Part shown: piece after piece, positions 49,828-62,000 of the stretch
Layout: each line of letters starts with the position of its first letter
Position numbering within the stretch: the stretch's first letter is position 1
Source of the DNA: Amblyomma americanum
Lineage: Eukaryota; Arthropoda; Arachnida; Ixodida; Ixodidae
NCBI RefSeq assembly: GCF_052857255.1
Contig: NC_135500.1
Span: forward strand, 49,254,272-49,318,271
Direction of reading: 5' to 3'
Length of the DNA stretch: 64,000 nucleotides
Notes under the pieces: generated by a model
What the model was told of the DNA's origin: nothing
Database searches by the model: none
What the model saw: only the letters and a program-made list of their open reading frames with translations
Position numbers and translations under genes: made by a program

Positions 49828-52800
49828 CAACGGGATACATTGTTTTAGATTGAAACTAGCGAGATTTACGCACTTCGATTTTACAAGTCGTCGAAGAGTA
49901 GACGAGAGAAAGCTGTAAACTTTTTCTCTCAGAACTGCGCGAAAACTTGATTTCCGGCTATAAACAACGGGATACATCGTTTTAGATCGAAACTAGCGAG
50001 ATTTACGCACTTCGATTTTAAAAGTCGTCGAAGAGTAGACGAGAGAGAGCTGTAAACTTTTTCTCTCAGAACCGCGCGAAAACTTGTATTCCGGCTCAAA
50101 ACAACGAGATACATCGTTTTAGAACGAAACTAGCGAGATTCACGAACATCGATTTTACAAGTCGTCGAAGAGTAGACGAGAGAGAGCTGTAAACGTTTTC
50201 TTTCAGAACTGCGCGAAAACTTGTATTCCGGCTCAAAACAACGGGATACATCGTTTTAGATCGAAACTAGCGAGACTTACGCACTTCGATTTTACACGTA
50301 GACAAAGTGTAGACGAGAGAAAGCTGTAAACTTTCTCTCAGAACTGCGCGAAAACTTAAATTCAGGCTCAAAACAACGGGATACATCGTTTTAGATCAAA
50401 ACTAGCGAGATTCATGAACATCGATTTTACAAGTCGTCGAAGAGTAGACGAGAGAGAGCTGTAAACTTTTTCTCTCAGAACGGCGCGAAAACTTGTATTC
50501 CGGCTCAAAACAACGGGATACATCGTTATAGATAGAAACTAGCGAGATTTACGCACTTCGATTTTACAAGTCGTCGAAGAGTAGACGAGAGAAAGCTGTA
50601 AACTTTTTCTCTCAGAACTGCGCGAAAACTTGATTTCCGGCTATAAACAACGGGATACATCGTTTTAGATCGAAACTAGCGAGATTTACGCACTTCGATT
50701 TTAAAAGTCGTCGAAGAGTAGACGAGAGAGAGCTGTAAACTTTTTCTCTCAGAACCGCGCGAAAACTTGTATTCCGGCTCAAAACAACGAGATACATCGT
50801 TTTAGAACGAAACTAGCGAGATTCACGAACATCGATTTTACAAGTCGTCGAAGAGTAGACGAGAGAGAGCTGTAAACGTTTTCTTTCAGAACTGCGCGAA
50901 AACTTGTATTCCGGCTCAAAACAACGGGATACATCGTTATAGATCGAAACTAGCGAGATTTACGCACTTCGATTTTACAAGTCGTCGAAGAGTAGACGAG
51001 AGAAAGCTGCAAAACGTTTTCTCTCAGAACTGCGCGAAAACTTGAATTCAGGCTCAAAACAACGGGATACATCGTTTTAGGTCGAAACTAGCGAGATCCA
51101 GGAACATCGATTTTACAAGTCGTCGAAGAGTAGACGAGAGAGAGCTGTTAACTTTTTCTCTCAGAACTGAGCGAAAACTTGAATTCCGGCTCAAAACAAC
51201 GGGATACATCGTTTTATCTCGAAACTAGCGAGATTTACGCACTTCGACTTTAAAAGTCGTCGAAGAGTAGACGAGAGAGAGCTGTAAACTTTTTCTCTCA
51301 GAACGGCGCGAAAACTTGTATTCCGGCTCAAAACAACGAGATACATCGTTTTAGAATGAAACTAGCGAGATTCACGAACAGCGATTTTACAAGTCGTCGA
51401 AGAGTAGACGAGAGAGAGCTGTAAACGTTTTCTCTCAGAACTGCGCGAAAACTTGTATTTCGGCTCAAAACAACGGGATACATCGTTTTAGATCGAAACT
51501 AGCGAGATTTACGCACTTCGATTTTACAAGTAGACAAAGTGTAGACGAGAGAAAGCTGTAAACTTTTTCTCTCAGAACTGCGCGAAAACTTGAATTCCGG
51601 CTATAAACAACTGGATACATCGTTTTAGATCGAAACTAGCGAGATTTACGCACTTCGATTTTAAAAGTCGTCGAAGAGTAGACGAGAGAGAGCTGTAAAC
51701 TTTTTCTCTCAGAACGGCGCGAAAACTTGTATTCCGGCTCAAAACAACGAGATACATCGTTTTAGAACGAAACTAGCGAGATTCATGAACATCGATTTTA
51801 CAAGTCGTCGAAGAGTAGACGAGAGAGAGCTGTAAACGTTTTCTCTCAGAACTGCGCGAAAACTTAAATTCCGGCTCAAAACAACGGGATACATCGTTTT
51901 AGATCGAAACTAGCGAGATTCACGAACATCGATTTTACAAATCGTCGAAGAGTAGACGAGAGAGAGCTATAAACTTTTTCTCTCAGAACGGCGCGAAAAC
52001 TTGTATTCCGGCTCAAAACAACGGGATACATTGTTTTAGATTGAAACTAGCGAGATTTACGCACTTCGATTTTACAAGTCGTCGAAGAGTAGACGAGAGA
52101 AAGCTGTAAACTTTTTCTCTCAGAACTGCGCGAAAACTTGATTTCCGGCTATAAACAACGGGATACATCGTTTTAGATCGAAACTAGCGAGATTTACGCA
52201 CTTCGATTTTAAAAGTCGTCGAAGAGTAGACGAGAGAGAGCTGTAAACTTTTTCTCTCAGAACCGCGCGAAAACTTGTATTCCGGCTCAAAACAACGAGA
52301 TACATCGTTTTAGAACGAAACTAGCGAGATTCACGAACATCGATTTTACAAGTCGTCGAAGAGTAGACGAGAGAGAGCTGTAAACGTTTTCTTTCAGAAC
52401 TGCGCGAAAACTTGTATTCCGGCTCAAAACAACGGGATACATCGTTTTAGATCGAAACTAGCGAGACTTACGCACTTCGATTTTACACGTAGACAAAGTG
52501 TAGACGAGAGAAAGCTGTAAACTTTCTCTCAGAACTGCGCGAAAACTTAAATTCAGGCTCAAAACAACGGGATACATCGTTTTAGATCAAAACTAGCGAG
52601 ATTCATGAACATCGATTTTACAAGTCGTCGAAGAGTAGACGAGAGAGAGCTGTAAACTTTTTCTCTCAGAACGGCGCGAAAACTTGTATTCCGGCTCAAA
52701 ACAACGGGATACATCGTTATAGATAGAAACTAGCGAGATTTACGCACTTCGATTTTACAAGTCGTCGAAGAGTAGACGAGAGAAAGCTGTAAACTTTTTC

Positions 52801-54931
52801 TCTCAGAACTGCGCGAAAACTTGATTTCCGGCTATAAACAACGGGATACATCGTTTTAGATCGAAACTAGCGAGATTTACGCACTTCGATTTTAAAAGTC
52901 GTCGAAGAGTAGACGAGAGAGAGCTGTAAACTTTTTCTCTCAGAACCGCGCGAAAACTTGTATTCCGGCTCAAAACAACGAGATACATCGTTTTAGAACG
53001 AAACTAGCGAGATTCACGAACATCGATTTTACAAGTCGTCGAAGAGTAGACGAGAGAGAGCTGTAAACGTTTTCTTTCAGAACTGCGCGAAAACTTGTAT
53101 TCCGGCTCAAAACAACGGGATACATCGTTATAGATCGAAACTAGCGAGATTTACGCACTTCGATTTTACAAGTCGTCGAAGAGTAGACGAGAGAAAGCTG
53201 CAAAACGTTTTCTCTCAGAACTGCGCGAAAACTTGAATTCAGGCTCAAAACAACGGGATACATCGTTTTAGGTCGAAACTAGCGAGATCCAGGAACATCG
53301 ATTTTACAAGTCGTCGAAGAGTAGACGAGAGAGAGCTGTTAACTTTTTCTCTCAGAACTGAGCGAAAACTTGAATTCCGGCTCAAAACAACGGGATACAT
53401 CGTTTTATCTCGAAACTAGCGAGATTTACGCACTTCGACTTTAAAAGTCGTCGAAGAGTAGACGAGAGAGAGCTGTAAACTTTTTCTCTCAGAACGGCGC
53501 GAAAACTTGTATTCCGGCTCAAAACAACGAGATACATCGTTTTAGAATGAAACTAGCGAGATTCACGAACAGCGATTTTACAAGTCGTCGAAGAGTAGAC
53601 GAGAGAGAGCTGTAAACGTTTTCTCTCAGAACTGCGCGAAAACTTGTATTTCGGCTCAAAACAACGGGATACATCGTTTTAGATCGAAACTAGCGAGATT
53701 TACGCACTTCGATTTTACAAGTAGACAAAGTGTAGACGAGAGAAAGCTGTAAACTTTTTCTCTCAGAACTGCGCGAAAACTTGAATTCCGGCTATAAACA
53801 ACTGGATACATCGTTTTAGATCGAAACTAGCGAGATTTACGCACTTCGATTTTAAAAGTCGTCGAAGAGTAGACGAGAGAGAGCTGTAAACTTTTTCTCT
53901 CAGAACGGCGCGAAAACTTGTATTCCGGCTCAAAACAACGAGATACATCGTTTTAGAACGAAACTAGCGAGATTCATGAACATCGATTTTACAAGTCGTC
54001 GAAGAGTAGACGAGAGAGAGCTGTAAACGTTTTCTCTCAGAACTGCGCGAAAACTTAAATTCCGGCTCAAAACAACGGGATACATCGTTTTAGATCGAAA
54101 CTAGCGAGATTCACGAACATCGATTTTACAAATCGTCGAAGAGTAGACGAGAGAGAGCTATAAACGTTTTCTCTCAGAACGGCGCGAAAACTTGTATTCC
54201 GGCTCAAAACAACGGGATACATTGTTTTAGATTGAAACTAGCGAGATTTACGCACTTCGATTTTACAAGTCGTCGAAGAGTAGACGAGAGAAAGCTGTAA
54301 ACTTTTTCTCTCAGAACTGCGCGAAAACTTGATTTCCGGCTATAAACAACGGGATACATCGTTTTAGATCGAAACTAGCGAGATTTACGCACTTCGATTT
54401 TAAAAGTCGTCGAAGAGTAGACGAGAGAGAGCTGTAAACTTTTTCTCTCAGAACCGCGCGAAAACTTGTATTCCGGCTCAAAACAACGAGATACATCGTT
54501 TTAGAACGAAACTAGCGAGATTCACGAACATCGATTTTACAAGTCGTCGAAGAGTAGACGAGAGAGAGCTGTAAACGTTTTCTTTCAGAACTGCGCGAAA
54601 ACTTGTATTCCGGCTCAAAACAACGGGATACATCGTTTTAGATCGAAACTAGCGAGACTTACGCACTTCGATTTTACACGTAGACAAAGTGTAGACGAGA
54701 GAAAGCTGTAAACTTTCTCTCAGAACTGCGCGAAAACTTAAATTCAGGCTCAAAACAACGGGATACATCGTTTTAGATCAAAACTAGCGAGATTCATGAA
54801 CATCGATTTTACAAGTCGTCGAAGAGTAGACGAGAGAGAGCTGTAAACTTTTTCTCTCAGAACGGCGCGAAAACTTGTATTCCGGCTCAAAACAACGGGA
54901 TACATCGTTATAGATAGAAACTAGCGAGATT
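49690..54931 (+). repeat. 2191-bp 16-monomer HOR, two copies plus a partial third
   Basis: Units at about 49690-51880, 51881-54071 and 54072-54931. Landmarks at 49929, 52120 and 54311, and at 50612 and 52803, are each 2191 bp apart (16 x 137 minus 1). GATTGAAACTAG recurs at 49848, 52039 and 54230. A difference seen is CTATAAACTTTTT near 51968 against CTATAAACGTTTT near 54159. The third copy ends where GATTTACGCACTTCG becomes GATTTACACACTTCG at about 54931, returning to the 24-mer order. The unit contains the GGTCGAAAC and TTATCTCGAAAC monomers of the 23-mer HOR. Confidence 0.9.
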
Positions 54932-57900
54932 TACACACTTCGATTTTACAAGTCCTCGAAGAGTAGACGAGAGAAAGCTGCAAAACGTTTTCTCTCAGAA
55001 CTGCGCGAAAACTTGAATTCCGGCTTAAACAACGGGATACATCGTTTTAGATCGAAACTAGCGAGATTTACGCACTTCGATTTTAAAAGTCGTCATAGAG
55101 TAGACGAGAGAGAGCTGTAAACTTTTTCTCTCAGAACTCGGCGAAAACTTCTATTCCGGCTCAAACAACGGGATACATTGTTTTAGATCGAAACTAGCAA
55201 AATTCACGAACATCGATTTTACAAGTCTTCGAAGAGTAGACAAGAGAAAGGTGTAAACATTTTCTCTCAGAACTGCGCAAAACTTGTATTCCGACTAAAA
55301 GCAACGAGATACATCGTTTTAGATCAAAACTAGCGAGATTTACGTACTTCGATTTTACAAGTCGACGAAGAGTAGACGAGAGAAAGCTATAAGCTTTTTC
55401 TCTCAGAATTGCGCGAAAATTTGTATTCCGGCTCAAAACAACGGGATACATCGGTTTAGATCGAAACTAGCGAGATTTACTCACTTCGATTTTACAAGTA
55501 GACAAAGTGTAGACGAGAGAAAGCTGTAAACTTTCTCTCAGAACTGCGCGAAAACTTAAATTCCTGCTCAAAACAACGGGATACATCGTTTTAGATCGAA
55601 ACTAGCGAGATTCACGAACATCGATTTTACAAATCGTCGAAGAGTAGACGAGAGAGAGCTATAAACTTTTTCTCTCAGAACGGCGCGAAAACTTGTATTC
55701 CGGCTCAAAATAACGGGATACATCGTTTCAGATCGAAACTAGCGAGATTTATGCACTTCGATTTTACAAGTCGTCGAAGAGTAGACGAGAGAAAGCTGCA
55801 AAACGTTTTCTCTCAGAACTGCGCGAAAACTTGAATTCCGGCTCAAAACAACGGGATACATCGTTTAGATCGAAACTAGCGCGATTTACGCACTTCGATT
55901 TTACAAGTCGTCGAAGAGTAGACGAGAAAAAGCTGTAAACTTTTTCTCTCAGAACTGCGCGAAAACTTGAATTCCGGCTATAAACAACGGAATACATCGT
56001 TTTAGATCGAAACTAGCGAGATTTACGCACTTCGATTTTAAAAGTCGTCGAAGAGTAGACGAGAGAGAGCTGTATACTTTTTCTCTCAGAACGGCGCGAA
56101 AACTTGTATTCCGGCTCAAAACAACGAGATACATCGTTTTAGAACGAAACTAGCGAGATTCACGAACATCGATTTTACAAGTCGTCGAAGAGTAGACGAG
56201 AGAGAGCTGTAAACGTTTTCTCTCAGAACTGCGCGAAAACTTGTATTCCGGCTCAAAACAACGGGATACATCGTTTTAGATCGAAACTAGCGAGATTTAC
56301 GCACTTCGATTTTACAAGTCGTCGAAGAGTAGACGAGAGAGAGCTGTAAATGTTTTCTCTCAGAACTGCGCGAAAACTTGTATTCCGGCTCAAAACAACG
56401 GGATACATCGTTTTAGATCGAAACTAGCGAGATTCACGAACATCGATTTTACAAATCGTCGAAGAGTAGACGAGAGAGAGCTATAAACTTTTTCTCTCAG
56501 AACGGCGCGGAAACTTGTATTCCGACTCAAAACAACGGGATACATTGTTTTAGATCAAAACTAGCGAGATTTACGCACTTTGATTTTACAAGTTGTCGAA
56601 GAGTAGACGCGAGAAAGCTGAAAGCTTTTCCTCTCAGAACTGAGCGAAAACTTGAATTCCGGCTCAAAACAACGGGATACATCGTTTTAGATCGCAACTA
56701 GCGCGATTTACGCACTTAAATTTTACAAGTCGTCGAAGAGTAGACGAGAGAAAGCTGTAAGCTTTCTCCCTCAGAACTGCGCGAAAACTTGTATTCGGCT
56801 CAAAACAAGGGGATACACCGTTTTAGATCGAAATTAGAGAGATTCGCGAACATAGATTTTACAAGTCGACAAAGGGTAGACGAGAGAAAGCTGTAAACTT
56901 GCAGAACTGCGCGAAAACTTAAATTCCGGCTCAAAGCAACGGGATACATCGTTTTAGACCGAAACTAGCGAGATTCACGAACATCGGTTTTACAAGTCGT
57001 CGAAGAGTAGAAGAGAGAGAGCTGTAACCTTTTGCTCTCAGAACGGCGCGACAACTTGTATTCCGGCTCAAAACAACGGGATACATCGTTTTAGAACAAA
57101 ACTAGCGAGATTTACGCACTTCGATTTTACAAGTCGTCGAAAAGTAGACGAGAGAGAGCTGTAAACTTTTTCTCTCAGAACTGCGCCAAAACTTGTATTC
57201 CGGCTCAAAATAACGGGATACATCGTTTTAGATCGAAACTAGCGAGATTCATGAACATCGATTTTACAAGTCGTCGAAGAGTAGACGAGAGAGAGCTGTA
57301 AACGTTTTCTCTCAGAACTGCGCGAAAACTTAAATTCCGGCTCAAAACAACGGGATACATCGTTTTAGATCGAAACTAGCGAGATTCACGAACATCGATT
57401 TTACAAATCGTCGAAGAGTAGACGAGAGAGAGCTATAAACTTTTTCTCTCAGAACGGCGCGAAAACTTGTATTCCGGCTCAAAACAACGGGATACATTGT
57501 TTTAGATCGAAACTAGCGAGATTTACGCACTTCGATTTTACAAGTCGTCGAAGAGTAGACGAGAGAAAGCTGTAAACTTTTTCTCTCAGAACTGCGCGAA
57601 AACTTGATTTCCGGCTATAAACAACGGGATACATCGTTTTAGATCGAAACTAGCGAGATTTACGCACTTCGATTTTAAAAGTCGTCGAAGAGTAGACGAG
57701 AGAGAGCTGTAAACTTTTTCTCTCAGAACCGCGCGAAAACTTGTATTCCGGCTCAAAACAACGAGATACATCGTTTTAGAACGAAACTAGCGAGATTCAC
57801 GAACATCGATTTTACAAGTCGTCGAAGAGTAGACGAGAGAGAGCTGTAAACGTTTTCTTTCAGAACTGCGCGAAAACTTGTATTCCGGCTCAAAACAACG

Positions 57901-59086
57901 GGATACATCGTTTTAGATCGAAACTAGCGAGACTTACGCACTTCGATTTTACACGTAGACAAAGTGTAGACGAGAGAAAGCTGTAAACTTTCTCTCAGAA
58001 CTGCGCGAAAACTTAAATTCAGGCTCAAAACAACGGGATACATCGTTTTAGATCAAAACTAGCGAGATTCATGAACATCGATTTTACAAGTCGTCGAAGA
58101 GTAGACGAGAGAGAGCTGTAAACTTTTTCTCTCAGAACGGCGCGAAAACTTGTATTCCGGCTCAAAACAACGGGATACATCGTTATAGATAGAAACTAGC
58201 GAGATTTACACACTTCGATTTTACAAGTCCTCGAAGAGTAGAAGAGAGAAAGCTGCAAAACGTTTTCTCTCAGAACTGCGCGAAAACTTGAATTCCGGCT
58301 TAAACAACGGGATACATCGTTTTTGATCGAAACTAGCGAGATTTACGCACTTCGATTTTAAAAGTCGTCATAGAGTAGACGAGAGAGAGCTGTAAACTTT
58401 TTCTCTCAGAACTCGGCGAAAACTTCTATTCCGGCTCAAACAACGGGATACATTGTTTTAGATCGAAACTAGCAAAATTCACGAACATCGATTTTACAAG
58501 TCTTCGAAGAGTAGACAAGAGAAAGGTGTAAACATTTTCTCTCAGAACTGCGCAAAACTTGTATTCCGACTAAAAGCAACGAGATACATCGTTTTAGATC
58601 AAAACTAGCGAGATTTACGTACTTCGATTTTACAAGTCGACGAAGAGTAGACGAGAGAAAGCTATAAGCTTTTTCTCTCAGAACTGCGCGAAAATTTGTA
58701 TTCCGGCTCAAAACAACGGGATACATCGGTTTAGATCGAAACTAGCGAGATTTACTCACTTCGATTTTACAAGTAGACAAAGTGTAGACGAGGGAAAGCT
58801 GTAAACTTTCTCTCAGAACTGCGCGAAAACTTAAATTCCTGCTCAAAACAACGGGATACATCGTTTTAGATCGAAACTAGCGAGATTCACGAACATCGAT
58901 TTTACAAATCGTCGAAGAGTAGACGAGAGAGAGCTATAAACTTTTTCTCTCAGAACGGCGCGAAAACTTGTATTCCGGCTCAAAACAACGGGATACATTG
59001 TTTTAGATTGAAACTAGCGAGATTTACGCACTTCGATTTTACAAGTCGTCGAAGAGTAGACGAGAGAAAGCTGTAAACTTTTTCTC
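54932..59086 (+). repeat. 24-monomer HOR re-entry, shifted copy of 45774-49928
   Basis: This segment repeats 45774-49928 at an offset of 9158 bp. Private variants of the first copy are shared: GTAGAAGAGAG at 49081/58239, TTTTTGATCG at 49163/58321 and GAGGGAAAG at 49633/58791. Landmarks 54311 and 57586 are 3275 bp apart, and 57586 and 59087 are 1501 bp apart, as 48428 and 49929 are. It therefore contains one full 24-mer step followed by an 11-monomer step. Confidence 0.88.
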
Positions 59087-62000
59087 TCAGAACTGCGCGA
59101 AAACTTGATTTCCGGCTATAAACAACGGGATACATCGTTTTAGATCGAAACTAGCGAGATTTACGCACTTCGATTTTAAAAGTCGTCGAAGAGTAGACGA
59201 GAGAGAGCTGTAAACTTTTTCTCTCAGAACCGCGCGAAAACTTGTATTCCGGCTCAAAACAACGAGATACATCGTTTTAGAACGAAACTAGCGAGATTCA
59301 CGAACATCGATTTTACAAGTCGTCGAAGAGTAGACGAGAGAGAGCTGTAAACGTTTTCTTTCAGAACTGCGCGAAAACTTGTATTCCGGCTCAAAACAAC
59401 GGGATACATCGTTTTAGATCGAAACTAGCGAGACTTACGCACTTCGATTTTACACGTAGACAAAGTGTAGACGAGAGAAAGCTGTAAACTTTCTCTCAGA
59501 ACTGCGCGAAAACTTAAATTCAGGCTCAAAACAACGGGATACATCGTTTTAGATCAAAACTAGCGAGATTCATGAACATCGATTTTACAAGTCGTCGAAG
59601 AGTAGACGAGAGAGAGCTGTAAACTTTTTCTCTCAGAACGGCGCGAAAACTTGTATTCCGGCTCAAAACAACGGGATACATCGTTATAGATAGAAACTAG
59701 CGAGATTTACACACTTCGATTTTACAAGTCCTCGAAGAGTAGACGAGAGAAAGCTGCAAAACGTTTTCTCTCAGAACTGCGCGAAAACTTGAATTCCGGC
59801 TTAAACAACGGGATACATCGTTTTAGATCGAAACTAGCGAGATTTACGCACTTCGATTTTAAAAGTCGTCATAGAGTAGACGAGAGAGAGCTGTAAACTT
59901 TTTCTCTCAGAACTCAGCGAAAACTTCTATTCCGGCTCAAACAACGGGATACATTGTTTTAGATCGAAACTAGCAAAATTCACGAACATCGATTTTACAA
60001 GTCTTCGAAGAGTAGACAAGAGAAAGGTGTAAACATTTTCTCTCAGAACTGCGCAAAACTTGTATTCCGACTAAAAGCAACGAGATACATCGTTTTAGAT
60101 CAAAACTAGCGAGATTTACGTACTTCGATTTTACAAGTCGACGAAGAGTAGACGAGAGAAAGCTATAAGCTTTTTCTCTCAGAATTGCGCGAAAATTTGT
60201 ATTCCGGCTCAAAACAACGGGATACATCGGTTTAGATCGAAACTAGCGAGATTTACTCACTTCGATTTTACAAGTAGACAAAGTGTAGACGAGAGAAAGC
60301 TGTAAACTTTCTCTCAGAACTGCGCGAAAACTTAAATTCCTGCTCAAAACAACGGGATACATCGTTTTAGATCGAAACTAGCGAGATTCACGAACATCGA
60401 TTTTACAAATCGTCGAAGAGTAGACGAGAGAGAGCTATAAACTTTTTCTCTCAGAACGGCGCGAAAACTTGTATTCCGGCTGAAAATAACGGGATACATC
60501 GTTTCAGATCGAAACTAGCGAGATTTATGCACTTCGATTTTACAAGTCGTCGAAGAGTAGACGAGAGAAAGCTGCAAAACGTTTTCTCTCAGAACTGCGC
60601 GAAAACTTGAATTCCGGCTCAAAACAACGGGATACATCGTTTAGATCGAAACTAGCGCGATTTACGCACTTCGATTTTACAAGTCGTCGAAGAGTAGACG
60701 AGAAAAAGCTGTAAACTTTTTCTCTCAGAACTGCGCGAAAACTTGAATTCCGGCTATAAACAACGGAATACATCGTTTTAGATCGAAACTAGCGAGATTT
60801 ACGCACTTCGATTTTAAAAGTCGTCGAAGAGTAGACGAGAGAGAGCTGTATACTTTTTCTCTCAGAACGGCGCGAAAACTTGTATTCCGGCTCAAAACAA
60901 CGAGATACATCGTTTTAGAACGAAACTAGCGAGATTCACGAACATCGATTTTACAAGTCGTCGAAGAGTAGACGAGAGAGAGCTGTAAACGTTTTCTCTC
61001 AGAACTGCGCGAAAACTTGTATTCCGGCTCAAAACAACGGGATACATCGTTTTAGATCGAAACTAGCGAGATTTACGCACTTCGATTTTACAAGTCGTCG
61101 AAGAGTAGACGAGAGAGAGCTGTAAATGTTTTCTCTCAGAACTGCGCGAAAACTTGTATTCCGGCTCAAAACAACGGGATACATCGTTTTAGATCGAAAC
61201 TAGCGAGATTCACGAACATCGATTTTACAAATCGTCGAAGAGTAGACGAGAGAGAGCTATAAACTTTTTCTCTCAGAACGGCGCGGAAACTTGTATTCCG
61301 ACTCAAAACAACGGGATACATTGTTTTAGATCAAAACTAGCGAGATTTACGCACTTTGATTTTACAAGTTGTCGAAGAGTAGACGCGAGAAAGCTGAAAG
61401 CTTTTCCTCTCAGAACTGAGCGAAAACTTGAATTCCGGCTCAAAACAACGGGATACATCGTTTTAGATCGCAACTAGCGCGATTTACGCACTTAAATTTT
61501 ACAAGTCGTCGAAGAGTAGACGAGAGAAAGCTGTAAGCTTTCTCCCTCAGAACTGCGCGAAAACTTGTATTCGGCTCAAAACAAGGGGATACACCGTTTT
61601 AGATCGAAATTAGAGAGATTCGCGAACATAGATTTTACAAGTCGACAAAGGGTAGACGAGAGAAAGCTGTAAACTTGCAGAACTGCGCGAAAACTTAAAT
61701 TCCGGCTCAAAGCAACGGGATACATCGTTTTAGACCGAAACTAGCGAGATTCACGAACATCGGTTTTACAAGTCGTCGAAGAGTAGAAGAGAGAGAGCTG
61801 TAACCTTTTGCTCTCAGAACGGCGCGACAACTTGTATTCCGGCTCAAAACAACGGGATACATCGTTTTAGAACAAAACTAGCGAGATTTACGCACTTCGA
61901 TTTTACAAGTCGTCGAAAAGTAGACGAGAGAGAGCTATAAACTTTTTCTCTCAGAACTGCGCGAAAACTTGATTTCCGGCTATAAACAACGGGATACATC

